DNA from: Sphingobacterium sp. SGG-5
Lineage (GTDB): Bacteria; Bacteroidota; Bacteroidia; Sphingobacteriales; Sphingobacteriaceae
Direction of reading: 5' to 3'
DNA: 64,000 bases
Assembly: GCF_011043525.1 (NCBI RefSeq)
Contig: NZ_JAAKGO010000002.1
Coordinates: 186,001-250,000, forward strand
Shown in pieces: positions 7,919 to 16,218 of this stretch (position 1 is its first letter; every line of letters starts with the position of its first letter). The position numbers were made by a program, and so were the translations under genes. The notes under the pieces were generated by a model. That model was not told the DNA's origin, did no database searches, and saw only the letters and a list, made by a program, of their open reading frames with translations.

Positions 7919-7980
7919 GATACAGAGCTCAGCAAACTATTACTATTTTAGTTTGTTTACAGTATCAAACTGTCATCTGT

Positions 7981-9072
7981 ATGCTAAACTCGATCAGGAA
8001 CCTCCAAAATATCATTTTGGTCCTCCTCCTCTTTTCGCTCAGTGTGGTCATCTTATATTTTGCCAAAGGCTTTCTTGTGCCGCTGGCATTAGCAAGTGTA
8101 CTGGCTATGCTGCTGACTAAGATCTGCCGGAAATTTGAAAGCCTGCAGCTACATCGAAGTCTCGCCGCACTTTTCTCCGTCTTCCTATTAGTTATCTCCT
8201 TTTCGCTTATAGCAACCTTAATCGGTTGGCAGCTGAGCGGTTTTACTGAGAATTTATCCGAACTCAAACAACAGGGACTAAAGCTCATCGACAAGTTCAG
8301 AGATTGGCTGAACGAAAACATGGGAATTGATCGCAAACAGCAGGAAGAAATCACGGCATCACAGGAAAATTCTTCAAACGGTGCGGGAGAAATGCTCATG
8401 GGTTTTGCGACAGGTACATTGAGCATCGCGGTAGATACCATATTGGTGATGGTTTATACATTCCTGCTGCTCCTATACCGCACTCGCATTAAAAAATTCG
8501 TGCTGATGCTCGTAAAAAGCGAATTCCGCGGAAAAGCGACAGCAATCTTACACAAATCTTCGGCAGTTGCCCAACAGTACCTAGAAGGTCTATCTAAAAT
8601 GATCGTTCTATTATGGATCATGTATGGTATCGGCTTTTCGGCATTGGGCGTCGAAAATGCGCTTTTCTTTGCTGTACTCTGCGGAATATTAGAAATTGTG
8701 CCTTTCGTTGGGAATTTGTTGGGCACCACCTTCACGGTGTTGGCCGTTGCTGCCCAAGGTGGAGATAATCAAATTATCCTGGGCGTAATAGCTGTGTATA
8801 TGTTGGTGCAGTTTATACAAACATATATCCTTGAGCCTTTGGTCGTCGGAAGCCAAGTAAGAATAAATCCGCTTTTTACGATTATCGGATTAGTTGCCGG
8901 CGAACTGCTATGGGGCGTGGCCGGTATGGTTCTAGCTATCCCATTGCTGGGTATCATGCGTATTGTTTTCGATAATATCCCCCATTTAAAGCCTTATGCT
9001 TATCTTATAGGATCTGATCAGAGGAAAGGACCTTCACTATTCGAAAAGATAAAAAGACTGTTTAATAAATAA
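7981..9072 (+). CDS. AI-2E family transporter (PF01594), first of two
   Basis: 363 residues with about eight membrane segments. Typical family features are the N-terminal pair of helices, a soluble central stretch (about residues 85-150), and the conserved C-terminal half with FAVLCGILEIVPFVGNLLGT and LEPLVVGSQVRINPLFTIIGL. Members include TqsA and sodium or small-molecule exporters; despite the name few are proven AI-2 exporters, and the substrate here is unknown. It is co-directional with the phosphate transporter gene and ends in a terminator hairpin shared with aconitase. A second, distinct paralogue is at 57462-58514. Confidence 0.9.
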   Translation: MLNSIRNLQNIILVLLLFSLSVVILYFAKGFLVPLALASVLAMLLTKICRKFESLQLHRSLAALFSVFLLVISFSLIATLIGWQLSGFTENLSELKQQGLKLIDKFRDWLNENMGIDRKQQEEITASQENSSNGAGEMLMGFATGTLSIAVDTILVMVYTFLLLLYRTRIKKFVLMLVKSEFRGKATAILHKSSAVAQQYLEGLSKMIVLLWIMYGIGFSALGVENALFFAVLCGILEIVPFVGNLLGTTFTVLAVAAQGGDNQIILGVIAVYMLVQFIQTYILEPLVVGSQVRINPLFTIIGLVAGELLWGVAGMVLAIPLLGIMRIVFDNIPHLKPYAYLIGSDQRKGPSLFEKIKRLFNK

Positions 9073-9089
9073 CACCAAACTTTATAAGA

Positions 9090-9120
9090 CCCGATAGGCA
9101 AGAGCCTATCGGGTTTCTCT
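9090..9120. terminator. shared hairpin terminator between convergent genes
   Basis: CCCGATAGGC (9090-9099) and GCCTATCGGG (9104-9113) form a perfect 10-bp stem with loop AAGA, followed by TTTCTCTTTT on the plus strand. It ends the AI-2E permease transcript. The TAG stop codon of the aconitase gene (9108-9106) lies inside the stem. Confidence 0.85.
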
Positions 9121-11886
9121 TTTGAGGTAATCACGCAATACATATTGAAGAATACCTTCGTTTTTATAGTATTCAATTTCAATACTCGAATCAAAACGGG
9201 CTTTTACCTGAAAATTGATAATCTTTCCCGATGGATGCACGGCTTTAACATCAAGTATTTTATGTGGTATCAAATCGGTGGATAGCCCATTGATAGAGAA
9301 AACCTCCGTGCCATCCAAACCGAGAGACTCCGCATTTTGTCCGTTGACAAATACCAGCGGTGCCACGCCCATGCCCACAAGGTTACTCCGGTGAATACGC
9401 TCGAAGCTTTCCGCTATCACGGCTTTTATACCTAACAAAAAAGTACCTTTTGCCGCCCAGTCTCTCGAAGATCCCGAGCCATACTCTTTCCCCGCCAATA
9501 CGATGAGTGGGGTCTGGTTATTCTTGTAGGCCATGGCCGTTTCATAAACCGTCTTAACTTCACCTGTCGGCAAATATGTGCTATAGCCCCCTTCCTTATC
9601 CGTAATCTTATTTTTAATACGGACATTCGCAAATGTCCCTCGCATCATCACCTCGTGATTACCCCGACGGGAGCCATACGAGTTAAAATCCACCCGGTCT
9701 ACACCATGTTGCAATAAATATGCACCGGCGGCGGTATTCTCCCGGAAGGAACCTGCGGGAGAAATATGATCTGTCGTTACTGAATCGCCTAAATACAACA
9801 ATACCCGGGCATCGACGATATCTTTTACAGGTTGCAGCTCCACGCTGAGTCCTTCAAAAAACGGCGATTCTTTGATATAGGTGGAATCATTATTCCATTG
9901 ATAATTCTCACTTAATTTCACATTCAGGTTTTGCCAATCCGTAGAACCATCAAAAATCACGTCGTACACCGTTTGAAAGTCTTCCACCTTCATACAAGCA
10001 TTAATGGTGTCCGTGATTTCCTCCCGCGTTGGCCAAATATCCTTTAAATAGACAGGGTTGCCATTGGGATCATAATCTAATGGATCTTCCAATAAATTTA
10101 CGTCTATTCTTCCGACAAGGGCATAGGCGACAACAAGCATAGGGGACATCAGGAAATTCATCTTGACCTGGGGGTGAACCCGCGCTTCAAAGTTCCGGTT
10201 ACCCGATAGTACCGATGCAACTACTAGCTCGCCTTTTTCTACCGCTTCCGCGATATGTGGAGGTAGCGGGCCAGAGTTGCCGATACAGGAAGTACAGCCG
10301 TATCCCACCGTATGAAACCGCAACGCTTCCAAGTCAGCACTCAGCCCCGACCGGTCCAGATATTGCGTAACCACTTTCGACCCTGGAGCCAAAGAGGTTT
10401 TTACCCACGATTTGGTGCGTAACCCTTTCATAACTGCATTTCGTGCCAACAAACCAGCTCCAACCATTACGGCAGGATTTGACGTATTGGTACAACTGGT
10501 TATGGCGGCGATAACAATACTTCCATCACTTAACACAAATTCTTTATTCTTGTGTTTAATCCGCACAGACTGGATCGACTCTTCTTTAACTTCAAAATTA
10601 TTGACCGCATTTACGGGGACTTTTCCAAAAGTAAACTCTGTACCTGAACCTCCGTCTGCTAACCAAGCCGATTCACGACGGTCGTGTACGGAATGATAAA
10701 GCCGATCGTATTCTTTTTCCAATAAATGCTCAAACTCCTTCCGTAGATTCCTTACTAAGATTTTATCCTGTGGTCGCTTCGGGCCCGAAACCGTCGGTTC
10801 AAGTGTGGATAGATCAAATTCTACCAATGAAGAGTATTCAATACTTTCGTTACCTGTTCGCCAGAGCAAATTTTCTTTACAATACGTCTCCACAATCTGT
10901 ATTTCTTCTTCTGTCCGGTTTGTCTGCCGCATATATTGTAGCGTGCGATCATCGATCGGGAAATACGTCACTGTACAACCAAACTCGGGAGACATGTTAG
11001 AAATCGTCGCTCTATCAGTCACCGTTAAGTTGTCCAAGCCGTCTCCAAACACCTCTACAAACTTACCCACGACACCTTTATCTCTTAACACTTTAGTTAT
11101 CGACAACACCATATCGGTCGCAGTACACTGCTCGGGTATCTTTCCGGTCAACTTTAATCCGATAACCTCCGGGCAGGTAAAGAAAATCGGTTGCCCAAGC
11201 ATCGCAGCTTCTGCTTCAATGCCGCCGACACCCCAACCGATAACACCGATACCGTTTACCATAGGGGTATGGGAGTCTGTACCTACCAATGAATCCGGAA
11301 ACAGCCAGTTATCCCGGCTGATAATACCTTTTGCCAGATACTCTAAATTGACCTGATGGCATATGCCTAGCCCGGGAGGGACAACCGTGAAATTATGAAG
11401 ACCATTCTGAGCCCATTTTAACAATTCGTATCGTTCTTTATTCCGCTGGTATTCCACCTGAACATTCTTGTCGTACGAATAATCCGTACCAAAGTAATCC
11501 ACCTGTACCGAATGGTCAATCACTAAATCTACCGGGATGGCCGGATTAATTTTTTGGCCATCCTGACCGTGGCGGACAAATTCGGCTCGGAGGGACGCCA
11601 TATCGACAACAGCTGGCACTCCCGTAAAATCCTGCATGAGAATACGGGCAGGTTTGAACGGAATATCTTTATCTACAGGTGCAGGAGACCAATGAGCCAA
11701 TGTATCAATATGCTCATCTGTAATGCTGAAGCCATCATAATTACGCAATGTGTTCTCCAACAGGATACGAATACTGAAAGGAAGCCGTTCTACGTTAACA
11801 TTTGGTAAGTCTTTGAGGGAACTGTAATGATAAGTCCTGCCTTTAACAGTAAGATCGCGAAGTGATTTTGCTTTGCTTGTTGTCAT
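9106..11886 (-). CDS. acnA: aconitate hydratase, AcnA/IRP1 type
   Basis: 926 residues, a normal length for AcnA. It turns citrate into isocitrate in the TCA cycle and needs a [4Fe-4S] cluster. The three cluster ligands are visible as Cys465 in SCTNTSNPAVM and Cys531 and Cys534 in GYGCTSCIGNSG. Substrate-site blocks PDSLVGTDSHTPM and, in the swivel domain, YGSGSSRDWAAKG and AESFERIHRSNLVGMG are intact. The start at 11886 (MTTSKAKSLRDLTV) fits the family. It is a single-gene unit, convergent with the AI-2E permease and divergent from the VOC gene. Its stop codon lies within the shared terminator stem. Confidence 0.97.
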   Translation of the reverse strand: MTTSKAKSLRDLTVKGRTYHYSSLKDLPNVNVERLPFSIRILLENTLRNYDGFSITDEHIDTLAHWSPAPVDKDIPFKPARILMQDFTGVPAVVDMASLRAEFVRHGQDGQKINPAIPVDLVIDHSVQVDYFGTDYSYDKNVQVEYQRNKERYELLKWAQNGLHNFTVVPPGLGICHQVNLEYLAKGIISRDNWLFPDSLVGTDSHTPMVNGIGVIGWGVGGIEAEAAMLGQPIFFTCPEVIGLKLTGKIPEQCTATDMVLSITKVLRDKGVVGKFVEVFGDGLDNLTVTDRATISNMSPEFGCTVTYFPIDDRTLQYMRQTNRTEEEIQIVETYCKENLLWRTGNESIEYSSLVEFDLSTLEPTVSGPKRPQDKILVRNLRKEFEHLLEKEYDRLYHSVHDRRESAWLADGGSGTEFTFGKVPVNAVNNFEVKEESIQSVRIKHKNKEFVLSDGSIVIAAITSCTNTSNPAVMVGAGLLARNAVMKGLRTKSWVKTSLAPGSKVVTQYLDRSGLSADLEALRFHTVGYGCTSCIGNSGPLPPHIAEAVEKGELVVASVLSGNRNFEARVHPQVKMNFLMSPMLVVAYALVGRIDVNLLEDPLDYDPNGNPVYLKDIWPTREEITDTINACMKVEDFQTVYDVIFDGSTDWQNLNVKLSENYQWNNDSTYIKESPFFEGLSVELQPVKDIVDARVLLYLGDSVTTDHISPAGSFRENTAAGAYLLQHGVDRVDFNSYGSRRGNHEVMMRGTFANVRIKNKITDKEGGYSTYLPTGEVKTVYETAMAYKNNQTPLIVLAGKEYGSGSSRDWAAKGTFLLGIKAVIAESFERIHRSNLVGMGVAPLVFVNGQNAESLGLDGTEVFSINGLSTDLIPHKILDVKAVHPSGKIINFQVKARFDSSIEIEYYKNEGILQYVLRDYLKRETR

Positions 11887-11994
11887 GACGGTAAGTTTTT
11901 ATGCTAATTTACCCTTTTTAAAATGAAAAAGACAGACGGAAAGCAATTATTTGACTATCTTGAGTTTAATTATTTATAAAAAATCATAAGCGCT

Positions 11995-12492
11995 ATGGAC
12001 GATTATAAAATTCCGCCCCAGACACGTATAGGACATGTTCACCTGAAAGTATCCGATCTTAATCGATCACTCGCCTTCTATCAGGACCTGTTAGGTTTTG
12101 AACTGACGACAATGTATGGCGATCAGGCCGCATTTCTTTCGGCCGGCGGCTATCATCACCACATTGGGCTGAACACCTGGCATAGCAAAGGGCAACCTCC
12201 GGCACAACCTCATGCTGTTGGTCTTTATCATACGGCCATCGTTTATCCGACCCGAAAAGACCTTGCTATGGTACTTAATCGGCTACGGGATGCCCGTTAC
12301 CCCTTGACTGGCGCAAGCGACCATGGTGTCTCGGAAGCCTTATACCTCAATGATCCCGACGGCAATGGCGTGGAATTGTATTGGGACCGACCAAAGGAAC
12401 TTTGGCCCGCCAAAGAAGATGGTTCCCTGGAAATGTACACCCGTCCATTGGATCTGGCGAGCCTGTTGCAAGAAGCAGATGATGACGAATAA
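11995..12492 (+). CDS. VOC (glyoxalase/dioxygenase fold) family protein
   Basis: 165 residues. The start IGHVHLKVSDLNRSLAFYQDLLGFEL is the first beta-alpha-beta-beta-beta unit of the vicinal oxygen chelate fold, with His as metal ligand; a second His lies in GLYHTAIVYP and Glu in NGVELYWDRP gives the third ligand position. It resembles the N-terminal half of CatE-like catechol-2,3-dioxygenases, but that alone does not show substrate or activity. Cytoplasmic, transcribed away from aconitase across a 108-base gap. Confidence 0.85.
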   Translation: MDDYKIPPQTRIGHVHLKVSDLNRSLAFYQDLLGFELTTMYGDQAAFLSAGGYHHHIGLNTWHSKGQPPAQPHAVGLYHTAIVYPTRKDLAMVLNRLRDARYPLTGASDHGVSEALYLNDPDGNGVELYWDRPKELWPAKEDGSLEMYTRPLDLASLLQEADDDE

Positions 12493-12581
12493 CGGTGTTA
12501 CGGGCAGGAACTGATTAAATTCAGCAAGTTTCGGCTTTTTTGGAGGCCATATAATGTGGACTTTTGTAAGATAAATTAGAA

Positions 12582-13448
12582 ATGATGGATGGGCAACAAC
12601 AATTGAACTACAACCGCATTGCTGAAGCAATTGAATACATACGGCGTAACTTCAAACAACAACCAAATTTAGATGAAGTTGCGGCACAAGTGCATTTAAG
12701 TCCTTTTCATTTTCAGCGTCTGTTTAGTGAATGGGCAGGAACGACACCTAAGAAGTTTTTGCAATATACGAGCATTGAACACGCTAAAAAACTGCTCAAG
12801 GACCAACAAGCGACACTTTTTGATACGGCTTATGAAACAGGGCTGTCAAGTACGGGGCGATTACATGACCTGTTTATCCACATTGAGGGCATGACACCTG
12901 CGGAATACAAAAACGGCGCTGCAAACCTTCTGATCAACTATAGCTTTGCAGAAAGCCCCTTTGGCAATTTGATTGTAGCATCGACATCCAAAGGTGTTTG
13001 TTATATGGCTTTTGATTCTGATGAAACCAATGCGCTAAACAACTTGATACAAAAATTTCCCAATGCTACTTTTCAGCGAAAATCAGATTTAGCACAACAA
13101 AATGCTTTATCCATTTTTCAAAATGACTGGAGCAAATTGTCCAAAATAAAGTTACATCTGAAAGGCACTGATTTTCAATTGAAAGTTTGGGAAACGCTAT
13201 TGAAAATTCCAGCCGGGCAACTTTCAACCTACGGTAATATTGCTGCACAGATCGGCAACGCAAATGCGTCCAGAGCCGTCGGCACTGCGATCGGAAGTAA
13301 TCCGGTAGCTTTCCTCATTCCATGCCATCGGGTTATTCAATCTTCGGGAAATGTAGGTGGTTATATGTGGGGTCCGACGCGAAAAATGGCTATCATCGGC
13401 TGGGAAAATGCAAAGATGGAGGTATTGGATAGGAAGAATCAGTTTTGA
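12582..13448 (+). CDS. Ada-like AraC-type regulator fused to O6-methylguanine-DNA methyltransferase
   Basis: 288 residues. Residues 10-105 are an AraC/XylS helix-turn-helix region (IAEAIEYIRRNFKQQPNLDEVAAQVHLSPFHFQRLFSEW). Residues 120-280 are the methyltransferase with active-site Cys248 in IPCHRVIQSSGNVGGY, and the Arg-finger region ASRAVGTAIGSNP. The N-terminal zinc domain of E. coli Ada (methylphosphotriester sensor) is absent, so this is the short Ada form common in Bacteroidota. It directly takes methyl groups from O6-methylguanine and may regulate its own gene. ATG at 12582 or 12585 could start it. Its codon use looks more AT-rich than the aconitase side. Confidence 0.93.
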   Translation: MMDGQQQLNYNRIAEAIEYIRRNFKQQPNLDEVAAQVHLSPFHFQRLFSEWAGTTPKKFLQYTSIEHAKKLLKDQQATLFDTAYETGLSSTGRLHDLFIHIEGMTPAEYKNGAANLLINYSFAESPFGNLIVASTSKGVCYMAFDSDETNALNNLIQKFPNATFQRKSDLAQQNALSIFQNDWSKLSKIKLHLKGTDFQLKVWETLLKIPAGQLSTYGNIAAQIGNANASRAVGTAIGSNPVAFLIPCHRVIQSSGNVGGYMWGPTRKMAIIGWENAKMEVLDRKNQF

Positions 13449-13546
13449 ACAAGAGCAGCCACATAAGGTAGTATCCCACTGGTACGAAACTCGAACTCTT
13501 TATTTGGAAGATACTTTGCAATTTTGACAACACACTGCGCAATATT

Positions 13547-13903
13547 GCATGTATACATAACACCGGTACATACACGCGAAACGCCATGGCATATACGTCA
13601 TGGCGTTTTACGTATATGTCGCGCCGTTTGGACAGTATACAATGACGTTTTGTGTGATGTCTGTGTTGCGTAACGTGTACGTTATGCTGCACACAGTATA
13701 TGCGACGTGTTCTTACATACACGTTAAACTGCAATAACATGATGTTTTCTTACATTGTATACACGTTATGCTGTATAGCGTACATGTAATATTGCGTCGT
13801 ATACACGTAAAACTGTTTTGCATACACACATTGTTGTTTAACGTGTACGCAAAAATGTTTTGTATGTTGTCAAAGGCGCATTGTATATACGCAAAATGCC
13901 CAA
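13547..13903. repeat. array of about 17 degenerate 21-bp units
   Basis: Units begin with G(T/C)(A/G)TACACG-like bases at 13547, 13568, 13589, 13612, 13635, 13654, 13675, 13696, 13715, 13737, 13757, 13778, 13799, 13820, 13843, 13862 and 13883. Spacing is 19-23 with a mean of 21.0. The clearest unit is GTATACACGTAAAACTGTTT. The run is rich in TAC/GTA steps. Because 21 is a multiple of 3, the minus strand shows a broken seven-residue pattern ending in NVYV or DVYV, interrupted by stops. It fills the gap between the ada-like gene and the toxin remnant; nothing else is seen in 13449-13546. Confidence 0.75.
13579..13608 (+). terminator. inverted repeat, possible terminator of the ada-like gene
   Basis: AAACGCCATG (13579-13588) and CATGGCGTTT (13599-13608) are perfect inverted copies around a 10-base loop, with TTTTA at the 3' side. 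It falls inside the 21-bp array, about 130 bases after the ada-like stop, so it may be either a terminator or part of the array. Confidence 0.4.
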
Positions 13904-13918
13904 CTCTCTATTCGTTAC

Positions 13919-13973
13919 AAACTAATTAGTTTAAAATAAACATAAAAATACTATTTTTTTAAACTTTTTAGTT
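13919..13973. promoter_or_regulatory. two AACT-N4-AGTT palindromes, candidate antitoxin operator
   Basis: AACTAATTAGTT (13920-13931, extending to the 14-bp palindrome AAACTAATTAGTTT) and AACTTTTTAGTT (13962-13973) share the form AACT-N4-AGTT and are 42 bp apart. The second ends one base before the TATATTTG promoter element. E. coli MqsA represses mqsRA by binding two AACCT-N-AGGTT palindromes, so these fit autoregulation by the MqsA-like antitoxin encoded downstream. Confidence 0.5.
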
Positions 13974-13974
13974 A

Positions 13975-13982
13975 TATATTTG
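13975..13982 (+). promoter_or_regulatory. promoter -7 element of the toxin-antitoxin unit
   Basis: TATATTTG, a full match to TANNTTTG. A strong Shine-Dalgarno site, AAAGGAGG (13994-14001), follows nine bases before ATG 14011, which is unusual in this organism. Confidence 0.5.
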
Positions 13983-14010
13983 TCTTACTTTCAAAAGGAG
14001 GTATAGGTTG

Positions 14011-14231
14011 ATGTCTATCTCAAATTTATAATGCTTTGGCTACGAAGGATGAAGTCCAACATTTTCTTAATGAGTTTTTTTGCCAAATACAAGGTCTTTG
14101 GCGTGATATATAGGAATCGACCGAAAAATGCACAGACTTTGCTGGATTTAGAAATGTCACCGAGCGATAGGAGCAAGGCAATCGAATCGATTAAGGTAGA
14201 GGATTATCCTTTTAGAGAGAAACAACTATGA
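14011..14231 (+). pseudogene. decayed MqsR-like mRNA interferase toxin
   Basis: Three reading frames join into one MqsR-family N-terminal half: ATG 14011 reads MSISNL then stops; the next frame continues as NALATKDEVQHFLNEFF; after a T7 run (14075-14081) the third frame gives AKYKVFGVIYRNRPKNAQTL and then LLDLEMSPSDRSKAIESIKV. This matches the Bacteroidota MqsR-like toxins as remembered. Two extra single bases explain the frame changes. The end EDYPFREKQL appears to join the EDY before the family's second half to a C-terminal YPF, with loss of about 40 residues that include the usual WVFGK and YIKI region. The final TGA overlaps the antitoxin ATG by the classical ATGA. Transcript slippage at T7 could mend one frameshift but not the deletion. 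Confidence 0.6.
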
Positions 14232-15232
14232 AAAGTCCAATAACAGGAAAAGAAATGAAACTGGTCCAGGAACAGGACCAATTGATATTCCGAAAGGAAG
14301 AGTTCCAGGTGATGTACCATTATTATCTTTGCGAGGATAGTGGAGAGCAATTTACCGATGAGCGATTAGATAAGCTCAACCTGGCCCAAGTACACAATCA
14401 ATATCGCGAAAAATACGGTATCCCCTTTCCAGAAGAGATCCGTCATATCCGGGAGCAGTACGGGATATCGGCCAGCAAGATGTCCGAGATATTGGGGATG
14501 GGAGTCAATACCTATCGTCTGTACGAGAACGGCGAAATGCCGACTGTCGCCAATGGACGATTGATCCTGTCTGTGCGCGATCCAGATGAGTTTATCAGAC
14601 AAGTAGAAGCCAGTGTACGTTATTTGCAAGAAAGTGAAGTCGAGAAACTTACTGCCAAAGCATTTAAATTGATAAAGGAAAGAGAAAGTGGTGTGCGCTA
14701 TGGTGAGCCTGCTAAGATAGAATTGAGACAAGATGCGCCTAATGCTTACAACGGCTACCGTCGTCTCGATCTGCCGCGTGTAGCACAGGTCATTGCTTAT
14801 TTGGATAATAAGGCGGGAGAGTTGTATAAGACCAAACTCAATAAACTATTGTTTTATATCGATTTTTTGGCATATAAATGTATAGGTAATTCCATCATGG
14901 GCTTGCAATACCGTGCTATTCCATACGGACCAGTACCATCAGAGTACGAGCGTCTGTTTCTTCGCCTACAGGATGAAGGGTGGTTGTCAAATGAAGAGCG
15001 GCAAAATGGTGGAGAACAGTTTTATGAAGTATATCACGCGGATATCGCTTTTGAGGGGCAACTGTTTACAGGGGAGGAGATTAAAGTAATAGATACCGTT
15101 GCGGCGTTGTTTAAGAAAAAGAAAACCAGTGAAATCGTCGATCTTAGTCATACCGAACAAGCTTGGATCGATAATGAGCAGAATCGAGCGCTTATTAGCT
15201 ATCAAGAATATGCTTTTGGATTGAAGATTTGA
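14228..15232 (+). CDS. MqsA-type antitoxin with C-terminal Panacea (DUF4065) domain
   Basis: 334 residues. Residues 1-60 (MKSPITGKEMKL, HYYLCEDSGEQFTDERLD) resemble the N-terminal part of MqsA-like antitoxins, but without a full set of zinc Cys residues. Residues 65-125 are the helix-turn-helix (PEEIRHIREQYGISASKMSEILGMGVNTYRLYENGEMP). Residues 180-330 form the Panacea/SocA-like domain (RVAQVIAYLDNKAGELYKTKLNKLLFYIDFLAYK, then AIPYGPVPSEYERLF), a domain known to neutralise many unrelated toxins. The gene is intact although its partner toxin is broken, so it may act as a solitary antitoxin, an anti-addiction module, or simply a repressor. Two palindromes at its promoter are probable binding sites. 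Confidence 0.85.
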   Translation: MKSPITGKEMKLVQEQDQLIFRKEEFQVMYHYYLCEDSGEQFTDERLDKLNLAQVHNQYREKYGIPFPEEIRHIREQYGISASKMSEILGMGVNTYRLYENGEMPTVANGRLILSVRDPDEFIRQVEASVRYLQESEVEKLTAKAFKLIKERESGVRYGEPAKIELRQDAPNAYNGYRRLDLPRVAQVIAYLDNKAGELYKTKLNKLLFYIDFLAYKCIGNSIMGLQYRAIPYGPVPSEYERLFLRLQDEGWLSNEERQNGGEQFYEVYHADIAFEGQLFTGEEIKVIDTVAALFKKKKTSEIVDLSHTEQAWIDNEQNRALISYQEYAFGLKI

Positions 15233-15365
15233 GCGTACGTAATCAGTTGTCCCTATCAGATTAACAGTAAGAATTGCCTAACAGTAGGAAAATAGGGACT
15301 GTTGCTGCCCATCGAAGATATTGCGGCAATAATAAGAACTTGTCCAAAAGGCTTCCAAAGGTTAG

Positions 15366-15398
15366 TTTGATTAACTGCATCAGCTTTTTGTATTTTTG
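15366..15398 (+). promoter_or_regulatory. promoter of the AraC-type regulator gene
   Basis: TTTG (15366-15369), 21 bases, then TATTTTTG (15391-15398): a near-ideal Bacteroidota TTTG/TANNTTTG pair ending about 40 bases before the ATG at 15439. Confidence 0.6.
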
Positions 15399-15438
15399 TC
15401 TATATACAACAGGATAGTTTGGTCAATGCACAATCAAA

Positions 15439-16203
15439 ATGAAATTCGACAAATATTTTCCAATCGAAAAACTAAAGCCCTACATTAAATATTTTGTAGT
15501 ATCGGAGAATGAATTGGAAAACGAATACAAGGTTCTTCCATCATCGGGATTGGTTATCGGTTTTCAATACAAAGGACAACTTGCAACCATTACCGGCAAT
15601 ACAGAAAGCAAACTAAAGTCGGCGGGTATTACTGGAATTACCGACTGCTTCAAAATCTTTAAAAACTCTGCTGATATTGGAACGGTATTGGTATACTTTA
15701 CAGAAACAGGCTTTATCCATTTTGCTTCCCATCCTGCAAACGAACTGTTCAACCTGAGCCTATCACTTGACGATATTTTTGATAGGAACAGCGTGAGCGA
15801 AATAGAGGAAAAGCTGGCATTTGCCACTACCGACAAATACCGGATAAAGATTGTGGAGCAGTATCTAATATCACAGCTTAAAGACATTGAAACCGACAAA
15901 TTGATTGTTGACGCGGTTAAACTTATCTATCAAAGCAATGGAGCTATCCGTATAAAGGATCTGAGCAAAAAACTGCTCATCAGCCAAAGTCCGTTTGAGA
16001 AACGATTTAGAAAAGTGGTTGGGACAACCGCTAAAAAATTTGCTTCTATTGTTCGTTTTAATACAGTTATTGACAATCTTGACGAAACAAAAACGCTGAC
16101 CGAAATCTGCTACGAGAACAATTTTTTCGACCAGTCACATTTTATCAAGGATTTTAAACGGTTTACCGGGGATACACCCGAAAATTTTAAGCGTTTTTTG
16201 TAG
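15439..16203 (+). CDS. AraC-family transcriptional regulator
   Basis: 254 residues. The C-terminal part (about residues 155-254) has the two helix-turn-helix units of AraC: IRIKDLSKKLLISQSPFEKRFRKVVGTTAKKFASIVRFN and LTEICYENNFFDQSHFIKDFKRFTGDTPENFKRF. The N-terminal 140 residues are an effector domain of the short type often annotated DUF6597-like (KYFPIEKLKPYIKYFVVSENE, LPSSGLVIGFQYKG); its ligand is unknown. It has its own good promoter and is convergent with a small NTF2-like gene, with only 15 bases between. Target genes cannot be named. Confidence 0.88.
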   Translation: MKFDKYFPIEKLKPYIKYFVVSENELENEYKVLPSSGLVIGFQYKGQLATITGNTESKLKSAGITGITDCFKIFKNSADIGTVLVYFTETGFIHFASHPANELFNLSLSLDDIFDRNSVSEIEEKLAFATTDKYRIKIVEQYLISQLKDIETDKLIVDAVKLIYQSNGAIRIKDLSKKLLISQSPFEKRFRKVVGTTAKKFASIVRFNTVIDNLDETKTLTEICYENNFFDQSHFIKDFKRFTGDTPENFKRFL

Positions 16204-16218
16204 CTGGCATTATACGGG

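Noticed and set aside
13393..13740. 115-codon minus-strand ORF through the array
   Set aside because: It is produced by the 21-bp period; the pattern carries stops on its upstream side and no start context, so it is taken as a by-product or remnant.
13547..13903. CRISPR array
   Set aside because: Units are degenerate, about 21 bp, without constant repeats or unique spacers, and no cas gene is near.
15247..15299. GTCCCTAT/ATAGGGAC inverted repeat after the antitoxin gene
   Set aside because: Loop of 37 bases and no T-run; too weak to call a terminator.
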